Shown here: in pieces, positions 1 to 8,572 of the stretch
Layout of the letters: each line of letters begins with the position of its first letter
Position numbering within the stretch: the stretch's first letter is position 1
Origin: Kibdelosporangium aridum
Lineage (GTDB): Bacteria > Actinomycetota > Actinomycetes > Mycobacteriales > Pseudonocardiaceae
DNA length: 64,000 bases
Assembly (NCBI RefSeq): GCF_900176515.1
Contig: NZ_FWXV01000005.1
Location: 309,360 to 373,359, forward strand
Direction of reading: 5' to 3'
Made by a program: the position numbers and the translations under genes
The notes under the pieces: generated by a model
Databases searched by the model: none
Told to the model about the DNA's origin: nothing
Seen by the model: the letters and a program-made list of their open reading frames with translations, nothing else

Positions 1-408
1 GCGCTGGGCGTGGAGTGCGCGCGGCTGGGCGCGGCCGTGCTGGCGGTGGAACGGGATCCCATGCAGTGCCTGCGGATTCTCGCCAACGCCAGCAAGTACG
101 GTGTGGACGTCCGCGTGGTGGAGGCCGAGTTGCTGGCCGCGATCAGCGGCCTGCCGGCGCCGGACGCGGTGTTCATCGGCGGTGGCGGCGAGGCCGTGAT
201 CCGCGCGTGCACGACCGTTGGCGCGTCGCGCATTGTGGTCGCACTGGCGTCGATTGACCGTGTGGGCCCTACCCATGCAGCCCTGAAGGCGGCCGACTAT
301 CGTGTTGACGGCTGCCAATTGAGCGTGGCGCGGATGACAGAACACTCCGACGGCTCGACCCGGCTGGCAGCGGATGATCCGGTGACACTGGTTTGGGGCG
401 TTAGGTGA
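1..408 (+). CDS. cobL: Precorrin-6Y C5,15-methyltransferase, CbiT part (5' truncated)
   Basis: Only the C-terminal ~135 residues are inside the window; the reading frame is open from base 1. The visible part is the end of a CbiT-type SAM-dependent methyltransferase fold: a strand ending in the acidic VERDP (SAM ribose contact), then the SGLPAPDAVFIGGGG segment typical of CbiT. CbiT methylates C15 and decarboxylates the C12 acetate of the corrin ring in cobalamin synthesis. In actinomycetes CbiT is usually fused behind CbiE as CobL; that fusion cannot be confirmed because the N-terminus is outside. The stop codon overlaps the GTG of the next gene by four bases (GTGA), so the two are translationally coupled in a cob/cbi operon. 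Confidence 0.85.
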   Translation, partial: ALGVECARLGAAVLAVERDPMQCLRILANASKYGVDVRVVEAELLAAISGLPAPDAVFIGGGGEAVIRACTTVGASRIVVALASIDRVGPTHAALKAADYRVDGCQLSVARMTEHSDGSTRLAADDPVTLVWGVR

Positions 409-1391
409 TCGGTCTTTTCACGGCGACAGCGCAAGGGAAGAAAGCTGCCGCCTCGCTGTCCCTGGGGCCCGACGCGGTTCTGGTGGACGGTCCCGTCAAG
501 CCTGCGCTGCAACGCTTGTGGCCCTCCTTGGGAACAGCGGTGTTCTTCATGGGCGCGGGTGCGGTCACGCGGCTTGTGGCTCCACTGCTGGAAAATCGGC
601 GTGACGACCCAGGCATCGTCTGCGTGCACGACGGTTTCGTGATCGCGTTGACGAGTGCCGGAAACGTCCTCGCCACGGAAATCGCCGACACACTGAACAT
701 CACGGCCGTGCCCACATCGGACTACGTCGGCGAATCACCGCTCGACGAGATCGTGGAGTCCCTCGACACCGCGATCGACGGCGACATCGCGGCCTGCGGC
801 GCGGCGGTCCTCGCAGGTGACCCCATCCGCCTGCTCAACCCTCTTGGCTTCGTACTGCCGGACATGCCCGCCAACCTGCAGCCGGACAACTACGGTACAG
901 AGTGGACAGTCCTGATCGACGACCGGCTGCCCGCGTTGCGGCCCAAGGGAAAACTGCTCCGGCTGATCCCGAAGACCCTGGTCGTCGGGGTCGGATCGAG
1001 CCGTGGCGTGACACAGGAAGCAGTCCAGGCGGCGTTCGCCCTGCTCGAATCGGAGCACGACCTCGACCCTCGTGCGGTCAAATCCTTCGCCACGATCGAC
1101 GTGAAGGCCGACGAAGCCGGAATCCAGGACGCCGTGGCAGACTGGGGCTTCTGGCACGGCGAGGACGACGGCTGCACACCGCCGATCACCATTCACACCG
1201 CCGCTGAACTGGCCGCCGTGGAGGTGCCGAACCCGTCGGCCACGGTCGCCGATGAACTCGGCACCGCCAGCGTCGCCGAGGCCGCGGCCCTGCTGACCGC
1301 CCGCGAGCTCGGCGGTCGTGTCGAGCTGGCCGCGCCGAAGACGAACAGCGCCAACGTCACCATCGCGGCCGCCCGGATCCTGCCGGACTGA
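405..1391 (+). CDS. cbiG: Cobalt-precorrin-5A hydrolase (CbiG)
   Basis: 328 aa. CbiG opens the delta-lactone of cobalt-precorrin-5A and releases acetaldehyde during corrin ring contraction. The N-terminal part carries the family segment FMGAGAVTRLVAPLL (about residues 47-61) and the VCVHDGFVIALTSA region. The C-terminal domain starts near residue 190 with VVGVGSSRGV and holds the conserved FATIDVKADE stretch. The GTG start overlaps the preceding stop codon, and the next gene begins 37 bases downstream. Length and architecture are normal for a stand-alone CbiG rather than a CobJ-CbiG fusion. The reaction is family knowledge; membership is clear from sequence. Confidence 0.85.
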   Translation: MIGLFTATAQGKKAAASLSLGPDAVLVDGPVKPALQRLWPSLGTAVFFMGAGAVTRLVAPLLENRRDDPGIVCVHDGFVIALTSAGNVLATEIADTLNITAVPTSDYVGESPLDEIVESLDTAIDGDIAACGAAVLAGDPIRLLNPLGFVLPDMPANLQPDNYGTEWTVLIDDRLPALRPKGKLLRLIPKTLVVGVGSSRGVTQEAVQAAFALLESEHDLDPRAVKSFATIDVKADEAGIQDAVADWGFWHGEDDGCTPPITIHTAAELAAVEVPNPSATVADELGTASVAEAAALLTARELGGRVELAAPKTNSANVTIAAARILPD

Positions 1392-1427
1392 ACCGGAAAT
1401 GTCGGTGGGTGCCGATAACGTGTCCGC

Positions 1428-3506
1428 ATGGCGCTGTTGGGGACCTACCACGAAGACGAATACCTGCCCGAGTACGGGCTGATCGTCCTCAGGGACACAC
1501 CGGTCGAGGGTTCGTGGCCGGAGTGGCCCGAGTCCGTGTTGAACGAGGGCGCGTCGGCGGCCGCCCGGTGCGGCACGTTCGCCGGCGGTGGAAATGCCTG
1601 GTTCGAGGCGTCGGCGGGCGACGGCTACCACGTGATCACCATGGAGAGCCACGACTCGGAGCCACCGGAGGACGGCGAGTGGGACGACGTCGCGGAGACG
1701 CTGTACCGGTCGTGGTCCGGAATCGTGGGACTGACGATCCTCACCGGCGCCCAAATGCGGCCAGACCTTCGGCTCGGCGGTCGCGGCCTGTACCGAGTCC
1801 GGGTGGCGCGCCAGAAAGGCGAGGACTTCGGGGACACATGGCGACTGCAGTTCTGGCCACAGCCCGAGCCAGTGGCACCGCCGAGATGGCTGAAGCGCGG
1901 CACTCCACCCGTTCCCAGCCCAGATCCGGGATGGGACACCGTGATCGGCTCGCATGCCTGGGAACTGCCGTACATCGTTTCGCAGGCCGGTGACCAGGAC
2001 GGAGCGACAATCGACGATGTGGCCGCGTGGGCGGTGGCGCACCACCGGCCCGCGGACTGGCTTGACGAACGCTTGTTTCCCGTGCCCGCACCGGCATTGC
2101 CAACCGGCCACGCGGATCTCGACGAGCAAGCCACCCAGTCGCGTTCGTCGCGGATCGCCGAAGCGGCGGCCGAGGAAGCCAAATTGGCGAGTTACGCCGC
2201 CCAGTTAGGCGTGCCCGCGCCGACCACACGCCGTGGACTGCTGACTTTCTTCGTGGCTGCTGGGCTTGTGACGTACGACGGCCGCAAGTATCGGCGGGTG
2301 TCCTCGCCGCCGCTCGCGCGGGAGGTCTTGAGGTTACCGGCTGATCTGGTCACCCAACTGGCCATGCAGAGCGATCGTCGGCAATACCAGTCGTTTGCCA
2401 CCGACATCGCGTCTGTGGCCGCATGGCTGGACGGACGCGCCGTCACAGTCGGCTGGCTGGCTGACCAGTTGCTGGCAACACAGGAGGAGGTCCGCGCGAC
2501 ACTTCACTACGCTCAGACCCAGGCCATGCTTGAGGTCACCGGCGATACCGAACTGCGGATGGATGTGCTGCGCGGTGGTCGCCTCCCTGCTGGTGGGTCA
2601 ACGCCACCACCCGCGCAGGTGAAGTCGCCCCCGAAGCCCGCGCCGGTGCAGGTGTCCGAAGCGGGCGCTCCGCCGCGCGCGGGCGTGCTCGCCGCGGGCC
2701 ATATCGTCGGCGACGAAACGGTCGAACTTCCGCCGCTGGAGTCGCGGATCAGCCGTGCCTTGCAGTCCGCGTACGGCATTCTGTTGATCACCTATGGCGA
2801 TCCGATCACTCTTGTCCAACCGGGCGGAGAGAGCGTGTCGTTCGGAACTGACCTGATGCCACACGTGGTGCTCAGCCCAGACGGTCGTCGACTGGCCACA
2901 GTGGAGGCAAGATTGGGCCGTGACTCCAGTTACGCCTTGCAGCTCTACGATCTGGCTGATCTTTCCCACCAGACCATGCCGTGGGATGACACCCTCAGCA
3001 TCGGCGTGATCGGCATATACCGCGACACGGTGTACTTCTCCGGCGAGTACAAACCCATGAGCTGGACCCCAGGGAGCGACCCCGTGCAGCTCGACCGGCA
3101 GGTCAGGGAAATCGATCCGATCAGCGGCCGGACTCTGGCCGCCGACTCGACCGGCCTGATCATCACCGACCAGGACGGCACAACCCACCAAGTGCCCCTG
3201 GACCAACAGTGCCAACTCGTCCCGGGCGGCGCCGGCGTATACCGGGTCCGGAACTTCCCCAACGCCATCACGGTCTTTCCCCTCGAGGACATCCAGAATC
3301 CGCAAACCCATTGGCTGCCCGACGATTCGATACTGAGCCCGTCAATGGCATTAGGTCCCGTATGGGAAAGCCCGACAACGTTGCTGGTTCCGTCGAAGAC
3401 AGGAGCACCCGTGCACCGCCTTGACCTCACAACGGGAGCCCTCGAACGCGTGCCGACACCGCCGCGTCTCCAGGCATTGGTCGAACCCTTGCTCGCAGCT
3501 GGCTGA
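1428..3506 (+). CDS. Hypothetical protein with winged-helix-like centre and beta-propeller-like C-terminus
   Basis: 692 aa, not recognised as a named family. No signal peptide or membrane helix. Three regions are visible. Residues ~1-230 are acidic and rich in Trp/Gly/Asp. Residues ~230-380 are helical and read like one or two winged-helix modules (TRRGLLTFFVAAGLVTYDGRKYRRV, then WLADQLLATQEEVRATLHYAQ). After a Pro/Ala-rich linker (~385-430), residues 430-692 contain blade-like repeats such as HVVLSPDGRRLATVEA that resemble a degenerate WD/TolB propeller. The gene stands alone behind cbiG with a short gap and no clear promoter. ATG was chosen because it is the first start in a long, uniformly biased frame. 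Function unknown. Confidence 0.7.
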   Translation: MALLGTYHEDEYLPEYGLIVLRDTPVEGSWPEWPESVLNEGASAAARCGTFAGGGNAWFEASAGDGYHVITMESHDSEPPEDGEWDDVAETLYRSWSGIVGLTILTGAQMRPDLRLGGRGLYRVRVARQKGEDFGDTWRLQFWPQPEPVAPPRWLKRGTPPVPSPDPGWDTVIGSHAWELPYIVSQAGDQDGATIDDVAAWAVAHHRPADWLDERLFPVPAPALPTGHADLDEQATQSRSSRIAEAAAEEAKLASYAAQLGVPAPTTRRGLLTFFVAAGLVTYDGRKYRRVSSPPLAREVLRLPADLVTQLAMQSDRRQYQSFATDIASVAAWLDGRAVTVGWLADQLLATQEEVRATLHYAQTQAMLEVTGDTELRMDVLRGGRLPAGGSTPPPAQVKSPPKPAPVQVSEAGAPPRAGVLAAGHIVGDETVELPPLESRISRALQSAYGILLITYGDPITLVQPGGESVSFGTDLMPHVVLSPDGRRLATVEARLGRDSSYALQLYDLADLSHQTMPWDDTLSIGVIGIYRDTVYFSGEYKPMSWTPGSDPVQLDRQVREIDPISGRTLAADSTGLIITDQDGTTHQVPLDQQCQLVPGGAGVYRVRNFPNAITVFPLEDIQNPQTHWLPDDSILSPSMALGPVWESPTTLLVPSKTGAPVHRLDLTTGALERVPTPPRLQALVEPLLAAG

Positions 3507-3615
3507 TCGGTCTGGCCACACTTCGTAGTCAGGCTGCCCGCTGTTCGTCATAGTGTGTACACGAACCGGTCATCGTCACGGCTGAGGCTGCATGCCGTTG
3601 ATCGAGGAGGCACGG

Positions 3616-5151
3616 ATGCGTTGGCTCACCCCGCTCGTAGTGGCGGTTTTGGTTCTGGCCGGTATCACGGCCCCGGCTTCGGCCGCGCTGGACGGCACGC
3701 TGGCATTGGCGTCGCCGACCGTGCGCGTGGGCGAGCCGATTACGGCGACTTACAGCACTCCTCGGCCGCACGCGACCAACTGGCTCGGGCTCTACACCGA
3801 TCCGGGCAATGGGCCGGTGGATGAGAAGTACGTCGGCCCGTCGCTGCGTTGGGTCTACATCACGGCAGGCAGCGGTACGGCGACACTGCCGACCGACGGA
3901 CTGGAACCGGGCAACTACATCGTCTTCGCGTTGGCCCAGGACGGCTACCAATGGCTGGCGGCACCGGTGAAGCTGCGCATCACCAGCAACGCGCCGCTGC
4001 ACTTCGTCACCGATACGTTCGACCTGCGCAATGCACGTGCTCTGGCGCCGTACCGGGCGACTGTGCGGGGTGTGGTCCGTGGAGACGTCGAAGGACTGAC
4101 CTTCCGCAAGATCGGCGGCCCGCAGTGGATCAACGTGGCGGCGAGCGGTGATATCACCGGGACGCCGAGGTCGAGCGACGTGTCGATGCCGTTGCGTGTC
4201 GAGGCTCGTAACGCCCTTGGCGAGACCAGTACGGCGACGGTGGGTATCGAGGTCCGGTTGCCGGGGACGCCGCTGGTGCCGGATCTCAAGACGATGAGCT
4301 TCAACCTGTGGCACGGCGGCAGCCAGGTCGACAATGGCAGGGAGAAGCAGCTCAGGGTGCTGCTTCAGTCTGATGTGGACATTGTCGGGCTGCAGGAGAC
4401 GTCGGCGACGTCCACCCGTGAGCTGGCCGAGGCGCTCGGGTGGGACTACCACCAGACCGGTTCCGACCTCGGTGTGATCAGCCGGTACCCGATCGTCGAA
4501 CGCAAGGACGGGCCGTTGTCGGTCGCGACGAAGGTCCGGGTGCGGTTCGACGAACAGCACGAGACCGTGGTGTGGAACGTCCACCTCGGCTACACCCCAT
4601 ATGGACCGTACGACGCGTGCTTCGGCAAGATGACCCAGGAGCAATTGCTGGCCAACGAAGAGAAGTCCGGTCGCACTCCGCAGATCAAGGCTGTCCTGCA
4701 GCAGATGCGGCCCGACCTGGCGGCGGCAGGGCGGACGCCGGTGCTGCTGACCGGTGACTTCAACGCACCGTCCCACTTGGACTGGACGCCGCAGACCCCG
4801 CACTGTGGCTACGGAGCGGTTGCGTGGCCGACGTCCGTACTGCCCACGCAGGCCGGGCTGCGCGACTCGTATCGCGCGGTGAATCGGGACCCCGGCACCA
4901 CCTGGTCGCCTGTCTACCCGGTGTTCACCGGTGGCTACGGCTACGACTCGCACAAGGGCGAGCCGGAGCCGCAGGACCGGATCGACTTCGTCTACTATGC
5001 CGGTCCGCTCAGCGTCACGGGGTCGAAGACCGTGGTCGAGGGCAGGCCGGCGGCCGTGCCCAATCACCGTGCCAACGCGTGGCCGTCGGATCACGCGGCC
5101 GTCCTCACCACGTTCCGGGTCAGCGGTACACGCTGGGGTGCTGGCCTGTGA
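3616..5151 (+). CDS. Secreted endonuclease/exonuclease/phosphatase family protein
   Basis: 511 aa. The ATG at 3616 is preferred over 3592 because GAGGAGG lies just upstream and the protein then opens with a good Sec signal peptide (MRWLTPLVVAVLVLAG..., cleavage near ASA-A). Residues ~30-120 form a beta-sandwich module and ~125-215 an Ig/cadherin-like module. The EEP catalytic domain runs from MSFNLWHGG: Glu in GLQET (metal), HLGYTPYGPY, TGDFNAPSHLD (catalytic Asp/Asn) and the terminal SDHAAVLTTF (catalytic Asp-His). The family includes sphingomyelinases, phosphodiesterases and DNases; substrate cannot be read here. The C-terminus is convergent with, and overlaps by 32 bases, the AraC gene on the other strand. 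Confidence 0.85.
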   Translation: MRWLTPLVVAVLVLAGITAPASAALDGTLALASPTVRVGEPITATYSTPRPHATNWLGLYTDPGNGPVDEKYVGPSLRWVYITAGSGTATLPTDGLEPGNYIVFALAQDGYQWLAAPVKLRITSNAPLHFVTDTFDLRNARALAPYRATVRGVVRGDVEGLTFRKIGGPQWINVAASGDITGTPRSSDVSMPLRVEARNALGETSTATVGIEVRLPGTPLVPDLKTMSFNLWHGGSQVDNGREKQLRVLLQSDVDIVGLQETSATSTRELAEALGWDYHQTGSDLGVISRYPIVERKDGPLSVATKVRVRFDEQHETVVWNVHLGYTPYGPYDACFGKMTQEQLLANEEKSGRTPQIKAVLQQMRPDLAAAGRTPVLLTGDFNAPSHLDWTPQTPHCGYGAVAWPTSVLPTQAGLRDSYRAVNRDPGTTWSPVYPVFTGGYGYDSHKGEPEPQDRIDFVYYAGPLSVTGSKTVVEGRPAAVPNHRANAWPSDHAAVLTTFRVSGTRWGAGL

Positions 5152-5878
5152 CACGGCGGAACGCCTCAGCGAACGCGCCTGGCTTGTGGTAGCCGACGGC
5201 ACGGGCAGTGGCTCCGACTGAACTGCCTTGTGCCAAGTGGATGAGCGCGGCCCGGACGCGTGCATGGGTACGCCACTGCGCGAACGTCATCCCGGTCTCC
5301 CGCGTGAACAAACGAGTGATTGTCCGGACGCTGGAATGGGTGTGCGCGGCCCACATCGCGAGGTCCCGCTGATCGGCGGGATCCGCGATGAGGGCTTCGG
5401 CGATCGCGCGAGTCCGGGGATCGTCGGGCAGCGGCACATGGAAAGTCGTGTCGGGCACCGGTTCGAGCAAACTCAGCAGCAGGGACACGGCGGCCGTACG
5501 GGTGTGGTGCGGCCGCTGGTGCTGATCGAGGTGCACGATCAGTTCCCGGATCAGTGGCGTGACCAGGACACCGGTGGGCTCGGTCCACGTGATCGGGCAG
5601 TTCTCGGGGCTCACCACCACCGCGTAGCCGCGCCCGGAGCGGAACACCTCGACCGAGTGGGGACATCCGGCGGGCATCCACAGTGCATGGGTCGGTGGGA
5701 CCAGCCAGTCCCGGTGCCGCGTGCGCAGTGACACGGTCGTCGTCGCAGACCACGACAGCAGGTGCTCGGCGTGCTCGTGCAGGCCAGCGAGTACGCCTCG
5801 AGTGAACTGCCCGCCGATCGCGATCACACCGTTGGCCATTTCAGGGTCAATGTTGGCCACATGCCGCATGCTGGCCAT
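5120..5878 (-). CDS. AraC family transcriptional regulator (cupin plus HTH)
   Basis: About 252 aa. The N-terminal half is the small cupin of the AraC subgroup: HEHAEHLLSWSATTT, then WLVPPTHALWMPAGCPHSVEV. The C-terminal ~100 residues hold two HTH motifs, including RTITRLFTRETGMTFAQWR and the second-helix region AVGYHKPGAFAEAFRRVTGQHP. A longer open frame reaches 6190 but lies inside the divergent flavoprotein gene. The start is uncertain (5878, 5869 or 5839) and none has a strong ribosome site. It is divergent from the PPOX gene with only 14 bases between starts, so regulation of that neighbour or of itself is a reasonable inference. Confidence 0.8.
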   Translation of the reverse strand: MASMRHVANIDPEMANGVIAIGGQFTRGVLAGLHEHAEHLLSWSATTTVSLRTRHRDWLVPPTHALWMPAGCPHSVEVFRSGRGYAVVVSPENCPITWTEPTGVLVTPLIRELIVHLDQHQRPHHTRTAAVSLLLSLLEPVPDTTFHVPLPDDPRTRAIAEALIADPADQRDLAMWAAHTHSSVRTITRLFTRETGMTFAQWRTHARVRAALIHLAQGSSVGATARAVGYHKPGAFAEAFRRVTGQHPSVYR

Positions 5879-5892
5879 CCTACGGTCGAGGC

Positions 5893-6915
5893 ATGCACAA
5901 GCTGACGACTGTGGCCGACGTGGAAGCGACGGTCGGGAAACCATCTCCGATGGTGCTGCAGAAGACGACCCGCACTCTCGACGACGGGTGCCGGACGGTG
6001 TTGGCGCACGCTCCTCTTGCCGGGTTTGGATTTCGTGACGGCGAAGGCATCGCACGCACCACAGTTGTCGGTGGCGCACCAGGGTTCGCTGAGGTGGACT
6101 CGCCGACCCGGCTGTCCTTCGAAGCGCCTCCCGCGATGCCGGGCAGTGGCGCGTCGATGGTGTTCCTGCTGCCGGGCGTCGGAGAGACATTGCGCCTCAA
6201 CGGTTCCGTCACAGATGCAGCGGACAACCGGGTCACCATCGAGCTGGACGAGAGTTGGGTGCATTGCGCGAGATGCGTGCTGAGGTCGAAGCTATGGAGC
6301 GTGGCACCCCGAAGCACCGAGGTACCGGGTTCGACGCAGGACTTCCTGGCATTGTCGTCGTTCGCGGTAGTTTCCACATGGGATGCCGACGGCCGCGGGG
6401 ACTCGAGTCCCAAAGGCGATCTGCCCGGGTTCATCCGAGTCCTGGATGGACACACGGTCGCGATACCGGATCGGCGGGGCAACAAACGGGCCGACACGTT
6501 TCGCAACCTCGTGACATGTGACCACGTCGCCATCGCCGCGCTCATCCCGGGCATCGACGAGGTCCTGCACATGAGCGGCACCGGCTACATGACCGATGAT
6601 CCACAGTTGCTTTCCACCATGGCTGTGCAGGACAAACCGCCTCACGCAGCTCTGGTCGCACACATCGAGCACGCCTCGATCGAACACAGTGACGCGGTGG
6701 CGAAGTCGAGGATCTGGGACCGGTCGGCCGACCCGTCGGACGCTCCCGACCTGATGAAAGTCGCCGCACAGCACCTCGCGCAGAACCGTGACACCGCGTC
6801 GATGACCCGGATTCTGTCCAAAGGCCTTGCCGCATCCCCAAAGTTGGCGCGGCGCGCGATCGACGCGAGTTACCGCAAGGAACTCAGGGACGAAGGCTAC
6901 GGATCCGACCGCTGA
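5893..6915 (+). CDS. Pyridoxamine 5'-phosphate oxidase-family FMN-binding protein
   Basis: 340 aa, longer than the ~200 aa minimal split-barrel protein but usual for the actinobacterial subgroup. The PPOX/FMN-binding domain is at about residues 150-270: DFLALSSFAVVSTWDADGRGDSSPKGDLPGF, then LTC-type DRRGNKRADTFRNLV and the LMHMSGTGYMTDD-like strand. The C-terminal helix region (QHLAQNRDTASM...) may close over the flavin. PPOX-class proteins bind FMN or F420 and reduce or oxidise small substrates; the substrate is unknown. It is divergent from the AraC gene, which may control it, and ends 16 bases before the ABC-F gene, so both may share a transcript. Confidence 0.75.
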   Translation: MHKLTTVADVEATVGKPSPMVLQKTTRTLDDGCRTVLAHAPLAGFGFRDGEGIARTTVVGGAPGFAEVDSPTRLSFEAPPAMPGSGASMVFLLPGVGETLRLNGSVTDAADNRVTIELDESWVHCARCVLRSKLWSVAPRSTEVPGSTQDFLALSSFAVVSTWDADGRGDSSPKGDLPGFIRVLDGHTVAIPDRRGNKRADTFRNLVTCDHVAIAALIPGIDEVLHMSGTGYMTDDPQLLSTMAVQDKPPHAALVAHIEHASIEHSDAVAKSRIWDRSADPSDAPDLMKVAAQHLAQNRDTASMTRILSKGLAASPKLARRAIDASYRKELRDEGYGSDR

Positions 6916-6931
6916 GGCATAATCGCGGCTG

Positions 6932-8557
6932 ATGAGCGCCACACTTGTTGCCAAAGACCTTGCCGCGGGCCACGGTGATCGGGTCCTTTTCGCCGGGCTT
7001 GACCTGGTTGTCGCGCCTGGTGACGTGGTCGGCCTTGTCGGCGTCAACGGCGCGGGGAAATCGACCTTGCTGCGCACGCTGGCCGGTCTGATACCGGCCG
7101 AGCAGGGTTCGGTGCGGCTGAGCCCGGCGTCGGCGAACGTCGGATATTTGCCGCAGGAACCGGAGCGCCGGGCTGGTGAGACGGTCAGGGCGTTCCTTGG
7201 CAGGCGCACAGGTGTCACGGAAGCTCAGCGCGCGATGGACGCGGCGGCCGAGGCGCTTGGCGGGGACGATCCGGCCGCCGATGACGCGTATGCCGAAAGC
7301 CTGGAGCGCTGGCTGGCGCTCGGCGGCGCTGACCTGGACGAACGCATCGAAGAAGTAGGTATGGAGGTGAGCTTGGACCAGCCGATGACCTCGTTGTCCG
7401 GTGGCCAGGCCGCCCGGGTCGGGATGGCGTCGTTGCTGCTCAGCCGGTACGACGTCTTCCTGCTCGACGAGCCGACCAACGATCTCGACCTGGACGGCCT
7501 CGAGCGGCTGGAGAAGTTCGTGACCGAGCTGCGCGCGGGCACGGTCCTGGTCAGCCACGACCGGGAGTTTCTCAACCGGACCGTGACCAGGGTCGTCGAA
7601 CTGGACCTCGCCCAGCAGCAGATTCGCAGCTACGGCGGCGGCTATTCGGCGTACTTGACCGAACGCGAAGTCGCCCGGCGGCACGCCCGTCAGCAGTACG
7701 ACGAATACGCCGGCACAGTCACCGCACTGCAGTCGCGGGCGCAGACGCAACGGTCCTGGATGGACAAAGGCGTGCGCAACGCCCGGCGCAAGTCGAGCGA
7801 CAACGACAAGATCGGCCGCAAGTTCCGCTCGGAGGCCAGCGAGAAGCAGGCGGCCAAGGTCCGGCAGACCGAGCGGATGATCGAACGGCTCGACGAGGTC
7901 GAGGAGCCGCGCAAGGAGTGGGAGCTGCGGATGACCATCGCCGCCGCGCCACGGGCCGGTGCGGTGGTGGCCACCTTGAGCGGCGCGGTGGTTCGGCGCG
8001 GCTCGTTCACCCTCGGACCGGTCACTGTGCAGATCGACTGGGCGGACCGGGTCGCGATCACCGGCGCGAACGGCTCCGGCAAGTCGACCCTGCTTGCCGC
8101 CCTGCTCGGCCGCACACCCCTGGATTCCGGAACCGGCGCGCTTGGGCCTGGCGTGGTGGTGGGCGAAGTGGATCAGGCACGCGCGCTGTTCGACGGCGAC
8201 GAGAACCTGATCGACGCCTTCAACGCCGCGATTCCAGAGTGGACACCCGCGGACGTCCGCACGCTGCTGGCGAAGTTCGGCCTCAAGGCAGCGCACGTGA
8301 CCCGCTCGGCCCGGACGTTGTCGCCCGGCGAGCGCACTCGCGCGGCGCTGGCATTGTTGCAGGCCAGGGGCGTGAACCTGCTCGTGCTGGACGAGCCGAC
8401 GAACCACCTGGACCTGCCCGCGATCGAGCAACTGGAATCCGCTTTGACCTCGTACAACGGAACACTGCTGCTCGTCACACACGACCGCCGGATGCTGGCC
8501 GCGGTGTCGACCAACCGGCACATCGAGGTGGCGAACGGCAAGGTCACCGACCGCTGA
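6932..8557 (+). CDS. ABC-F family ATP-binding cassette protein
   Basis: 541 aa, two ABC domains in one chain and no membrane segments, which defines ABC-F. Domain 1: Walker A GVNGAGKST, signature LSGGQ, Walker B FLLDEPTNDLD. The inter-domain linker (~residues 240-320) is basic and rich in R/K/Q (QRSWMDKGVRNARRKSS...). Domain 2: Walker A GANGSGKST, signature LSPGERTRA, Walker B LVLDEPTNHLD. ABC-F proteins act on the ribosome; some are translation factors and some protect against ribosome-targeting antibiotics. The linker tip that decides this cannot be judged by eye. Convergent with the kinase gene, with a 15-base gap and no obvious terminator. Confidence 0.9.
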   Translation: MSATLVAKDLAAGHGDRVLFAGLDLVVAPGDVVGLVGVNGAGKSTLLRTLAGLIPAEQGSVRLSPASANVGYLPQEPERRAGETVRAFLGRRTGVTEAQRAMDAAAEALGGDDPAADDAYAESLERWLALGGADLDERIEEVGMEVSLDQPMTSLSGGQAARVGMASLLLSRYDVFLLDEPTNDLDLDGLERLEKFVTELRAGTVLVSHDREFLNRTVTRVVELDLAQQQIRSYGGGYSAYLTEREVARRHARQQYDEYAGTVTALQSRAQTQRSWMDKGVRNARRKSSDNDKIGRKFRSEASEKQAAKVRQTERMIERLDEVEEPRKEWELRMTIAAAPRAGAVVATLSGAVVRRGSFTLGPVTVQIDWADRVAITGANGSGKSTLLAALLGRTPLDSGTGALGPGVVVGEVDQARALFDGDENLIDAFNAAIPEWTPADVRTLLAKFGLKAAHVTRSARTLSPGERTRAALALLQARGVNLLVLDEPTNHLDLPAIEQLESALTSYNGTLLLVTHDRRMLAAVSTNRHIEVANGKVTDR

Positions 8558-8572
8558 ATCCCGTGTCGGCGA

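Noticed and set aside
735..2129. 464-codon minus-strand frame across cbiG and the next gene
   Set aside because: Spans two well-supported + strand genes and has the composition of an antisense shadow.
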